Shown one piece after another: positions 33,161 through 40,106 of a DNA stretch of 50,864 nucleotides. Numbering within the stretch: position 1 is the first letter of the stretch; each line of letters begins with the position of its first letter. The notes under the pieces were generated by a model. The model saw only the letters and a list, made by a program, of their open reading frames with translations. It was not told the origin of the DNA and searched no databases. A program made the position numbers and the translations under genes. Source of the DNA: Bog-564 sp035509915 (GTDB taxonomy: Bacteria; Actinomycetota; Acidimicrobiia; Acidimicrobiales; UBA8190). The stretch lies in NCBI GenBank assembly GCA_035509915.1, contig DATKIB010000003.1:1-50864 (forward strand), in the 5' to 3' direction.

Positions 33161-33606
33161 GCCGTGTAGACACCTCCACTGCTGACCACGACCGGCACCG
33201 ACGGGAGCGGGAGCTGCGCCGGCCCGTTCACCACCGCACCGGTCTGGGCATTGAAGCGGCTTCCGTGGCACGGGCAGATTATCTGGCCGTCCTGAACGGT
33301 CCCAACGATGCACCCCTGGTGGGTGCAGACGGCGGAGAACCCGTGAACATCTCCCGTCTTGCTCCGGCTGAGTACAACCTTGGCCGAGGCCAGCACGATC
33401 CCGCCTCCGAGCGGTATCTGCGACACCCGGGCAAGCAACTGGCGGCTTGGTGCCGGGCTAGGTCCGTAGGCGTTGGCAGCGCTGGTGCCGTTGGGAGTCC
33501 GCGCCGCCGAGCTGTTGGCCGCCACCACGTACCCGACCACCCCGGCCGCCACGGTGAGCAGCGTCCCGCGCATCAGCGATCGCCGCGACACCGGGCCCTC
33601 GCTCAT
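33157..33606 (-). CDS. Rieske [2Fe-2S] protein with Tat signal
   Basis: This 149-residue protein has a twin-arginine leader (PVSRRSLMRGTLLTVAAGVV) and a Rieske domain with CTHQGC and CPCHGS, the four cluster ligands plus the extra Cys pair that forms the stabilising disulfide in high-potential Rieske proteins. It should be exported folded and anchored outside the membrane as an electron carrier. No cytochrome b gene of a bc complex is next to it; the DUF6529 membrane protein upstream may be its partner. ATG 33606 overlaps that gene's TGA (ATGA). Confidence 0.92.
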   Translation of the reverse strand: MSEGPVSRRSLMRGTLLTVAAGVVGYVVAANSSAARTPNGTSAANAYGPSPAPSRQLLARVSQIPLGGGIVLASAKVVLSRSKTGDVHGFSAVCTHQGCIVGTVQDGQIICPCHGSRFNAQTGAVVNGPAQLPLPSVPVVVSSGGVYTA

Positions 33607-34166
33607 GTGAGCGGTAACCCGGGACGCGTGAAGAACCACAGTGCTGCCGTCAGCCAGACTGTGAGGAACAGCACCAGCACGGTGCCCCCGAGCACGGGCA
33701 ACGCCCATCCAGGCAGACCACGGACGCGCAAGCCAATCATCTTGGCGGCGTACGCGCCGTAGAAGAGGCATCCGGCCGTGGCGTGCACTGCCACTCGCAG
33801 CGTGGTGGTGACGTAGCCGAGCGACCAGATGCAGTGGAAGGCCACCGGAAGGCTCAAGGTGAAGCCGATGCTGCCGCTCCAGCGGTGCACGCCCGGAAGC
33901 CAGCTCGGCGCAGCCGGCTTGCCTGGCAGACGGCCCCACATCCACAGGGCCGTCACTAGCTGCACCAGTACGAAGACCAGGACGGCGGTGCTGACCCACG
34001 TTTTCATCTGCAGCATCCCTGAGAACCCGAGGAGGAAGATGGGTTTGCGTGCCGGGGTGTGCAGACGGGCGTAGAGGCCGAGCGACAGTGCGACCCCTGC
34101 GCCGACGAGAAGCATGAGCGCGGCCGATTGGCGGACCCTCTGCGGGGAAGCGACCGCAGTCGTCAT
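33603..34166 (-). CDS. DUF6529-like polytopic membrane protein
   Basis: This 187-residue protein has about five hydrophobic helices. His residues sit within or beside helices (HRWSGSIGFTLSLPVAFHCIW; VAVHATAGCLFYG) in positions like haem-b ligands of cytochrome b561-type proteins. It matches my recollection of DUF6529, an actinobacterial family often beside Rieske proteins. Haem binding and quinone use are inference. ATG 34166 is preferred over TTG 34169; there is no ribosome site, but TAGATT lies seven bases upstream, suggesting a leaderless mRNA. It heads a three-gene coupled operon with the Rieske gene and the 31-residue peptide. Confidence 0.75.
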   Translation of the reverse strand: MTTAVASPQRVRQSAALMLLVGAGVALSLGLYARLHTPARKPIFLLGFSGMLQMKTWVSTAVLVFVLVQLVTALWMWGRLPGKPAAPSWLPGVHRWSGSIGFTLSLPVAFHCIWSLGYVTTTLRVAVHATAGCLFYGAYAAKMIGLRVRGLPGWALPVLGGTVLVLFLTVWLTAALWFFTRPGLPLT

Positions 34167-34173
34167 CAAGACA

Positions 34174-34179
34174 AATCTA
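34174..34179 (-). promoter_or_regulatory. -10 box TAGATT upstream of DUF6529 gene
   Basis: On the minus strand TAGATT ends seven bases before ATG 34166, in an AT-rich patch, and no ribosome site is present. It fits the leaderless pattern seen at other genes in the window. Confidence 0.45.
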
Positions 34180-34235
34180 ACCCGAGCGCCTCAGGCGACA
34201 CCTGGGTCGGTGCGCAGGGCCATACCAGCTCAGAC

Positions 34236-34313
34236 CTACTGGATGTGGATGCCGGAGATTGCCCTGGCGATGATCAGCCGCTGGATCTCGGACGTGCCTT
34301 CGAAGATCGTGTG
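34236..34313 (-). pseudogene. Relic of an acyl-CoA dehydrogenase C-terminus
   Basis: The 25 codons before TAG 34236 read HTIFEGTSEIQ, then RLIIARAISGIHIQ. They match the last 25 residues of the intact acyl-CoA dehydrogenase at 35689 in 23 positions, while the DNA is 65/78 identical. Upstream of this the frame loses all similarity. The mostly synonymous differences suggest it comes from an older paralogue that was functional for some time, later truncated. The remaining ~150 bases up to 34464 hold no feature I can support. Confidence 0.8.
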
Positions 34314-34464
34314 TAGGACCCTCCGGGGGTCGGAGCAGTCGCCGGAGTAGGCCTGAGCTGCTCGATCGTCGGATGCCGTTGCTCGGTTCGGCACCATTGG
34401 GACGTAGTTGTAGGGATGAGTAGGACGGATTCGAGCACACACCTCGGTGTCATGATTCACCCTC

Positions 34465-34725
34465 ATGCCGCGCCTCTCCGCCTTCTATGGCCTCGTGATC
34501 TACATGTACTGGAACGACCACGCTCCCCCGCACTTCCATGTCGAGTAAGGAGACGAGGAGGCTCTCATCGTGATCCACGACGGCAGAGTCCTCGCCGGAT
34601 CACTCCCCCGCAGAGCTCTTCGCCTCGCCCGGGAGTGGCGCAGGCTCCACCAGGAAGAACTCTTTCAGGCTTGGGCACTCGCATCCCAGCACAGCAACCC
34701 CGGTACGATTGAGCCGTTGCCATGA
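34465..34725 (+). pseudogene. DUF4160 gene interrupted by one in-frame TAA
   Basis: From ATG 34465 the frame reads MPRLSAFYGLVIYMYWNDHA then PPHFHVE, a perfect DUF4160 N-terminus. TAA at 34546-34548 follows where the family has Tyr. After it the same frame continues as GDEEALIVIHDGRVLAGSLP and RRALRLAREWRRLHQEELF to TGA 34723-34725. One base change (TAC or TAT to TAA) explains the break; everything else looks intact. The end overlaps the DUF2442 start (ATGA). DUF4160 and DUF2442 genes are commonly paired and toxin-antitoxin-like roles have been suggested, without proof. The break is recent, or the codon is read through, or it is a sequencing error. Confidence 0.88.
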
Positions 34726-35021
34726 AGAAGCTCATCAAGATCCCCAAGGTCGTAAACGCCGAGGTCACAGCGCCCTACCGGCTTCACCTGACCTTCGACG
34801 ACGGGTTGGCTCGCGACGTCGACATGTCCGACTGGCTCTGGGGGGACATGTTCGAGCCCCTCAAGGACCCGGAATTCTTCGCGCGGGTGACCGTCGATCA
34901 CGGGACAGTCGTCTGGCCCAACGGCGTCGACCTGGATCCGGTTGTCCTGCACGGTGACTTCGAACCTGCTAGTTCGCCCCGGTATACGGAGGCCGGCAAC
35001 CCGGCGCACGACTCGCGCTGA
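34722..35021 (+). CDS. DUF2442 family protein
   Basis: This 99-residue protein begins MKKLIKIPKVVNAEVTAPYR and has LTFDDGLARDVDMSDWLWG, PEFFARVTVDHGTVVWPNGVDLDP, the typical DUF2442 pattern. It is the usual partner of DUF4160, whose damaged gene overlaps its start by 4 bases. It appears intact, including about 15 residues beyond the domain. If the upstream frame is no longer translated to its end, coupled translation of this gene would drop. A hairpin follows the stop. Confidence 0.85.
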   Translation: MKKLIKIPKVVNAEVTAPYRLHLTFDDGLARDVDMSDWLWGDMFEPLKDPEFFARVTVDHGTVVWPNGVDLDPVVLHGDFEPASSPRYTEAGNPAHDSR

Positions 35022-35028
35022 GGATCCA

Positions 35029-35045
35029 CACGCTGCGACAGCGTG
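35029..35045 (+). terminator. Hairpin after DUF2442 gene
   Basis: CACGCTG-CGA-CAGCGTG is a perfect 7-bp stem with 3-base loop starting 8 bases after the DUF2442 stop. There is no T-run. The rest of the gap to 35149 shows nothing recognisable. Confidence 0.5.
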
Positions 35046-35149
35046 GCGTCGACCAGCAGCCTCATGTGGAGGGCCGCAGGGCAGTTCACGCTCGTAGACA
35101 GCGGCGCCCGGATACCCCAGCGCAGATCGCAGGCTGAGCGGTTTGTAGC

Positions 35150-35629
35150 TTAGGCGAGCAGCGCCCTCAACTTGTCCTCGGGTGTCCCTTCGCTCGTGAA
35201 GAGCGGCCTACAAGGCACCTGCGCCAACCAGAGCGAGAGTTCTACGAGTTCGATGTCGTCATGCATCCACCGGTAGTTATCCGCCAAATGGGAGAACTCA
35301 TTCATCGTGCCAAGGACACTTCGACTCGCAGTCTTGGACAGCGCGTACTCGTTCATCGTTCGCACTTCAGTGTCTATGGCATTCCCGTCTGCTCCGATCT
35401 CCCTCGCTACTTCTGCGAAGGCGAACGGGAAGCGCTTGAGAACCGATGCAGCCGGTGCGAACGGCACCAGCACAGGTAAGAGGGACATGGCATTAACGAA
35501 AATCGCAACCTGCGGCCGCCAGAACCAGACGTTGGCGTACCAGTCGCCCAGGCGCCCCGACGATACGACTCCGGCGTCGGCACGACCGACCCGATCAAGG
35601 AACTTTTTCGTGCCCCTTACCACTAGCAC
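35150..35629 (-). CDS. DUF6933-like protein
   Basis: This 159-residue soluble protein contains VVRGTKKFLDRVG, RLGDWYANVWFWRPQVAIFV, LLPVLVPFAPAASVLKRFP and SRSVLGTMNEFSHLA, matching what I recall of DUF6933, an uncharacterised family scattered in accessory DNA. The function is unknown. GTG 35629 or GTG 35623 could start it. Base composition is less GC-rich than in flanking genes, and together with the DUF4160/DUF2442 pair it forms an apparent insert between the relic and the intact acyl-CoA dehydrogenase. Confidence 0.7.
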   Translation of the reverse strand: MLVVRGTKKFLDRVGRADAGVVSSGRLGDWYANVWFWRPQVAIFVNAMSLLPVLVPFAPAASVLKRFPFAFAEVAREIGADGNAIDTEVRTMNEYALSKTASRSVLGTMNEFSHLADNYRWMHDDIELVELSLWLAQVPCRPLFTSEGTPEDKLRALLA

Positions 35630-35688
35630 CGGTCACAGTATGTCTGGCGTCATGAGCGTGTTCCATGTAAGGAGCGAGCTGAGCCGAG

Positions 35689-36903
35689 CTATTGGATGTG
35701 CACTCCAGAGATCGCCCGGGCGATGATCAGGCGCTGTATCTCGGATGTCCCCTCGAAGATCGTGTAGATCTTCGAATCGCGGTGCCAGCGCTCGACGGGG
35801 TGGTCGCGTATGTAGCCGTACCCGCCCATTATCTGTATCGCCTGTTCGGTCACCCATACCGCTGTCTCGCCTGCGTAGAGCTTCGACATCGAGCCTTCAC
35901 CAGAGGTGAACGGCACTCGCTTGGCACCCATCGAGGCTGCGCGCCACACGAGCAGTCTCGAGGCGTCGATACGCGTCTTCATGTCCGCCAGCTTGAACGC
36001 GATTCCCTGGTTCTCGATGATCCGGCGGCCGAAGGCCTTGCGCTCCTTGGCGTACTCGAGGGAGTACTCGTACGCGGCACGGGCGATGCCCAGTGCCTGG
36101 GCACCCACGACGGGTCTCGTGGCCTCGAAGGTGGCCATGGCGGCCTGGGAGGACGAGGGCTTTCCCTCCCGTGCGCGCGCCAGCTTGGCGTCGAGCTTCT
36201 CCTTGCCGCCGAGGAGGCAGCGACCAGGGACGCGCACGTCGTCGAGGACGACCTCGCCGGTGTGCGAGGCCCTGATCCCCATCTTCTTGAACTTCTGACC
36301 CGCCGTAAGGCCCTTGGTGCCGGGCGGCACCACGAAGCTTGCCTGGCCTCGAGACCCGAGCTCGGGGTCGACCGTGGCTACGACGACGTTTACATCCGCG
36401 ATACCGCCGTTGGTGATCCACGTCTTCGTCCCGTTTATCACCCATTCGTCCTTCGCCTCGTCATAGACGGCGCGGGTGCGAAGCGAGCTCACGTCTGACC
36501 CGGCGTCGGCCTCCGACACGCAGAACGCAGCCAGCTGGATCTTCTCAGGGGTACCGAAGCACTGCGGACCCCACTCCATCAGCTGTTCGGGTGTGCCGTT
36601 GGCAGCCACCCCGGCCAGGCCCAGGGAGCTCCCCCATATCGCCAAGGCGATCCCCGCGTCCCCCCAAGACAGCTCCTCGTTCGCGATGGGCATCGTGAGG
36701 CCGGTCGGGTCCAAGAAGGCCTGGGCCAAGAAGTCGAAGGAGTACAGCCCTACCTTCGCCGCCTCCTCGATGATGGGCCAGGGGGTCTCCTCGCGCTCGT
36801 CCCACTCGTGGGCCGCAGGCCTCACGACGTCTTCTGCGAAGTCGTGCACCCACTTCTGGATCTGGAGCTGGTCTTCGTTCAGCTCGAGCGAGAACTCCGA
36901 CAT
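35689..36903 (-). CDS. Acyl-CoA dehydrogenase
   Basis: This 404-residue flavoenzyme has the N-terminal helical domain and the AFCVSEADAGSD and GTKTWITNGG motifs of the middle FAD-binding part. ERKAFGRRIIENQG and QIMGGYGYIRDHPVERWHRD follow, and the catalytic Glu lies in YTIFEGTSE. It oxidises acyl-CoA to enoyl-CoA and passes electrons to ETF. Chain-length preference is not clear from sequence. ATG 36903 has GGGGAG nine bases upstream. A GTTAC-N6-GTAAC palindrome lies ~125 bases upstream and may be its operator. A relic of a close paralogue's C-terminus lies at 34236. Confidence 0.93.
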   Translation of the reverse strand: MSEFSLELNEDQLQIQKWVHDFAEDVVRPAAHEWDEREETPWPIIEEAAKVGLYSFDFLAQAFLDPTGLTMPIANEELSWGDAGIALAIWGSSLGLAGVAANGTPEQLMEWGPQCFGTPEKIQLAAFCVSEADAGSDVSSLRTRAVYDEAKDEWVINGTKTWITNGGIADVNVVVATVDPELGSRGQASFVVPPGTKGLTAGQKFKKMGIRASHTGEVVLDDVRVPGRCLLGGKEKLDAKLARAREGKPSSSQAAMATFEATRPVVGAQALGIARAAYEYSLEYAKERKAFGRRIIENQGIAFKLADMKTRIDASRLLVWRAASMGAKRVPFTSGEGSMSKLYAGETAVWVTEQAIQIMGGYGYIRDHPVERWHRDSKIYTIFEGTSEIQRLIIARAISGVHIQ

Positions 36904-37027
36904 GGCGTCTCTCCCCTGTAGAGGCGAGTCACCGGCCGGTCGTTGCTAGTTGGTACCGCCCGGTGGCCGCTTGACCGCTCCTTGCGCCGAAGAAGGTCCC
37001 GCCCTCTCCAAGCCGAGGAGCTCCTAC

Positions 37028-37054
37028 CTGTTGTTACTCAACGGTAACCTACAG
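37028..37054. promoter_or_regulatory. Palindromic operator candidate upstream of acyl-CoA dehydrogenase
   Basis: GTTAC (37033-37037) and GTAAC (37044-37048) are perfect arms six bases apart. They are flanked by CTGT (37028-37031) and ACAG (37051-37054), which extend the symmetry with a one-base offset. Size and form suit a TetR-type repressor. It stands out as AT-richer within the 236-base gap 36904-37139. Confidence 0.5.
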
Positions 37055-37139
37055 GGGCGCCGAGAGGCAAGGGATCGCCCGGCGCGCCCGCTCCCTGTCG
37101 GGGTCGGGCAGCAGGTGGCCGGGGCTGGCCTGCAGGTTC

Positions 37140-37895
37140 TCAGGAGCAGGCCCGCACCAAAGCGTCGAACAGGGAGGCATCGCGCTCGGCCTCGGGGTGC
37201 CACTGGACCCCCAGGAGAAACCCCGGGCCCGGGCCCTCCAGCGCCTCCACCACCCCGTCGTCACATACTGCGCTGACCACCAGACCCTCCCCCACCCTGC
37301 CGACCGCCTGGTGGTGGTGACAGGGCACGACCAGCTCCGTGCTCTTCGCCACCTCGGCCAGCCGGCTTCCTGGGACCACCCTCACCGACCTGGGCACGAA
37401 GGAGCCGGGATCCGGCATGTGGTCGCGGCGTCCTGCCTCGTCGGGAAGGTGCTGTAGGAGCGTGCCTCCGCGTGCAACGTTCAAGAGCTGCATCCCCCTG
37501 CAGATCGCCAGCAGGGGCTTCGAGCTCCGCGCGCACTCCGCTACGAGGGCCAGCTCGTAGACGTCTCGCGCGGGGTCGGGGCTCTGGGTCTGCTCGTGCG
37601 AACTCTCTCCGTACCGAGCGGGATCGACGTCCACCCCTCCGGTGAGCACTATGCCGTCGAGACGCGCAACCGCCGTTGCCGCTGCCGCTGCAGCTGCACG
37701 CTCGTCGCCGGCGGCCGCGGCGGGAGCTGGGAGGAGGACGGCCACCGCGCCCGCCGCTTCGACGCGACGAACGTAATCGGCGGGCACCAGCGTGGCGGTC
37801 GTGTCCCAGCATCCCCAACGCGCCTGCTGCTCGGATGTGGTGATCCCGACGACGGGCGCGGCCAGGGGCCTCATGCCGAGATGGCGATCGCTCAC
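37140..37895 (-). CDS. Class I glutamine amidotransferase-like peptidase C26 (gamma-glutamyl hydrolase, PuuD-like)
   Basis: This 251-residue protein has VGITTSEQQARWG, VLTGGVDVDPARYGE, the nucleophile Cys in LLAICRGMQLLN and the His/Glu of GVQWHPEAERD, as in gamma-glutamyl-gamma-aminobutyrate hydrolase (PuuD) and related C26 hydrolases. GTG 37895 overlaps the SDR gene's TGA (GTGA). With the glutamine synthetase-like gene at the head of the operon, it suggests a cycle in which an amine is gamma-glutamylated, processed and then freed by hydrolysis. A poly-Ala stretch near residue 70 is a low-complexity loop. Confidence 0.87.
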   Translation of the reverse strand: MSDRHLGMRPLAAPVVGITTSEQQARWGCWDTTATLVPADYVRRVEAAGAVAVLLPAPAAAAGDERAAAAAAATAVARLDGIVLTGGVDVDPARYGESSHEQTQSPDPARDVYELALVAECARSSKPLLAICRGMQLLNVARGGTLLQHLPDEAGRRDHMPDPGSFVPRSVRVVPGSRLAEVAKSTELVVPCHHHQAVGRVGEGLVVSAVCDDGVVEALEGPGPGFLLGVQWHPEAERDASLFDALVRACS

Positions 37896-38665
37896 AGCGG
37901 GGTGACGTAAGCGCCGCTTATCCCGCCGTCCACGAGGAAGGTGGAGGCGGTGACGAACGAGGAGTCGTCGGAGGCGAGGAAGGCCGCCGCCGCGGCGATC
38001 TCCTCAGGCTTGGCGAAACGGCCCATGGGCACGTGCACCAGGCGCCTCGCAGCGCGGTCGGGGTCCTTGGCGAAGAGCTCGCGCAGGAGGGGGGTGTCGA
38101 CCGGGCCGGGGCACAGCGCGTTTACCCTCACCCCCTGGCGCGCGAATTGGACGCCGAGCTCGCGCGACATAGCGAGCACGCCCCCCTTCGAGGCTGTGTA
38201 GGAGACCTGAGACGTGGCGGATCCCATGACGGCCACGAAGGACGCCGTGTTGATGACCGCTCCTCCTCCACGTTCCAAGAGGTGGGGTATCCCGTGCTTG
38301 CAGCAGAGATAGACGCTTCTCAGGTTCACCTGCTGCACGCGGTCGAACACGTCCGGCGTAGTGGTGAGCACCGAGTCGTCCTCCGGCGGGGATATGCCGG
38401 CGTTGTTGAAACACACGTCGATACCCCCGAGCTCGGAGCTGGCTTTTCGGTACATGGCGACGACGCTCGCTTCGTCCGACACGTCGACCTCGACGAAGAG
38501 CCCGCCCACCTCGGAAGCCACCTCTTCGCCGCCGGTCCCGGGACGGTCGGCCACCACGACTCTCGCTCCTTCGGCAGCGAACCGGATCGCACTCGCACTG
38601 CCGATCCCACCCGCCCCGCCGGTGATGACCGTCACCCTTCCCTCGAGACGGTTCGGTGCGGTCAC
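37892..38665 (-). CDS. Short-chain dehydrogenase/reductase
   Basis: This 257-residue classical SDR has the TGGAGGIGSA cofactor motif, FNNAGIS, the catalytic Ser (INTASFVAVM) and YTASKGG (YxxxK), and PGPVDTP after the active site. An Asp at the end of strand 2 (VVADRPG) favours NAD(H). GTG 38665 overlaps the glutamine synthetase-like gene's TGA (GTGA), so a longer frame from 38695 is unlikely. In its operon it could oxidise or reduce a gamma-glutamylated intermediate; classical Puu pathways use an aldehyde dehydrogenase there, so its role is open. Confidence 0.9.
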   Translation of the reverse strand: MTAPNRLEGRVTVITGGAGGIGSASAIRFAAEGARVVVADRPGTGGEEVASEVGGLFVEVDVSDEASVVAMYRKASSELGGIDVCFNNAGISPPEDDSVLTTTPDVFDRVQQVNLRSVYLCCKHGIPHLLERGGGAVINTASFVAVMGSATSQVSYTASKGGVLAMSRELGVQFARQGVRVNALCPGPVDTPLLRELFAKDPDRAARRLVHVPMGRFAKPEEIAAAAAFLASDDSSFVTASTFLVDGGISGAYVTPL

Positions 38666-40047
38666 AGGCGTTCGAAGCCTCTGAAGCGCTCCCAATCGGT
38701 GACAGCCGAGTCGTACGCCTCCAGCTCTACACGAGCCATGTTGCAGTAGTGCTCCACTACCTCGTCGCCGAACGCGTGGCGTGCCGTCGAGCTCTTCTCG
38801 AACAGCTCGTAGGAATCACGCAAGGTGGGGGGAATGTGAAGAGCGTCCGCGGAAGCAGAGGCAGAGGCATAGGCGTTCCCGACGACGGGGGGCTCGAGCG
38901 ACATCTCGTGCTCCACCCCGTGGAGGCCTCCAGCGACCATGGCGGCGAGGGCCAGGTACGGGTTCACGTCCCCGCCGGGCACGCGATTCTCCACCCGCAA
39001 CGACGACCCGTTGCCCACCACTCGCAGCGCGCACGTGCGGTTGTCCCGTCCCCACGCGACGGTGGTGGGGGCGAACGAATCTCGCCTGAAACGCTTGTAG
39101 CTGTTGACGTTCGGAGCGAAGAAGAGCGTGAGCTCCCGCAGCGTGGCCAGCAGGCCGGCGACGAAGTGCTCGAAGACGACGGATATACCGCCGGGGCGGT
39201 CTCCGGCCATGACGGGTGCGCCAGCACCATCGCGCAACGAGAGGTGGATGTGGCACGAGTTGCCCTCGCGTTCGTCCACCTTTGCCATGAAGGTCAGGCT
39301 CATGCCCTCCTGGGACGCGATCTCCTTGGCGCCGAGCTTGTAGACGGCGTGGTTGTCGGCCGTGGTGAGCGCGTCGGAGTACCGAAACGCGATCTCGTGC
39401 TGCCCCAGGTTGCATTCGCCCTTCGCCGACTCGGGCTCGAGACCGGCACCTGCCATCTCGGTGCGTATGCGGAGCAGCAGAGGCTCGACCCGCGAAGTGC
39501 CGAGGATCGAGTAGTCGACGTTGTAGAGATTCGCCGGCACCAGCCCTTGGTAGCCCTTCGCCCAGGCCTGCTCGTAGGTATCGCGGTAGACGATGAACTC
39601 GAGCTCGGTCCCGGCCATGGCCGTCCACCCGAGATCGGAGAGCCGATCGAGCTGCGCGCGCAACACTTGACGGGGTGAGGCGACCACGGGGGAGGCGTCC
39701 TCCCATTCGAGGTCTGCCAGGCAGAGCGCCGTGCCGGGGTGCCACGGCAGCAGGCGCAAGGTGGAGAGGTCGGGCCGCATGACGAAGTCCCCGTACCCGC
39801 GCTCCCAAGAGGACATCTCGTACCCGTCGACCGTCCGCATGTCCACGTCGACGGCGAGGAGATAATTGCACGCTTCGGCGCGGTGTGGCACGACCTCGTC
39901 GAGGAAGTACCTGGCGTGACAGCGCTTGCCCTGGAGCCGTCCCTGCATGTCGCACGCGGCGAGGACGACGGTGTGGAGGTCCCCTGACGAGACGAGGCGG
40001 CTCAGCTCGTCGAGGTCGAGCCGTGTCCTCCTACCAGCGCGCGCCAT
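38662..40047 (-). CDS. Glutamine synthetase-like gamma-glutamyl amine ligase (PuuA/GlnA3-type)
   Basis: This 461-residue protein has the catalytic domain motifs of the glutamine synthetase superfamily: AGTELEFIVYRDTYE, GQHEIAFRYSDAL, NSCHIHLSL, NSYKRFRRDSFAPTTVAWG and RVENRVPGGDVNPYLALAAM. The SFAPTTVAWGRDNR segment and the lack of the adenylylation Tyr loop are typical of gamma-glutamyl-polyamine or -ethanolamine ligases rather than nitrogen-assimilating GlnA. ATG 40047 has no ribosome site but a TACAGT box six bases upstream, so the mRNA may be leaderless. The PuuD-like hydrolase two genes downstream supports an amine-degrading role. Confidence 0.87.
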   Translation of the reverse strand: MARAGRRTRLDLDELSRLVSSGDLHTVVLAACDMQGRLQGKRCHARYFLDEVVPHRAEACNYLLAVDVDMRTVDGYEMSSWERGYGDFVMRPDLSTLRLLPWHPGTALCLADLEWEDASPVVASPRQVLRAQLDRLSDLGWTAMAGTELEFIVYRDTYEQAWAKGYQGLVPANLYNVDYSILGTSRVEPLLLRIRTEMAGAGLEPESAKGECNLGQHEIAFRYSDALTTADNHAVYKLGAKEIASQEGMSLTFMAKVDEREGNSCHIHLSLRDGAGAPVMAGDRPGGISVVFEHFVAGLLATLRELTLFFAPNVNSYKRFRRDSFAPTTVAWGRDNRTCALRVVGNGSSLRVENRVPGGDVNPYLALAAMVAGGLHGVEHEMSLEPPVVGNAYASASASADALHIPPTLRDSYELFEKSSTARHAFGDEVVEHYCNMARVELEAYDSAVTDWERFRGFERL

Positions 40048-40053
40048 GTCCCA

Positions 40054-40059
40054 ACTGTA
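40054..40059 (-). promoter_or_regulatory. -10 box TACAGT upstream of glutamine synthetase-like gene
   Basis: On the minus strand TACAGT ends six bases before ATG 40047 with no ribosome site. The gap to cysS (40107) is 59 bases. The spacing matches other leaderless candidates here. Confidence 0.5.
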
Positions 40060-40106
40060 AGACAACCCACGAAGCGTCGGCGCCCCGCGGACCTCGGAGG
40101 TATCGC

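Noticed and set aside
34167..35690. Mobile element or genomic island boundaries around the DUF4160/DUF2442/DUF6933 segment
   Set aside because: I found no transposase, integrase, terminal inverted repeats or target-site duplication; only the diverged dehydrogenase ends flank it.
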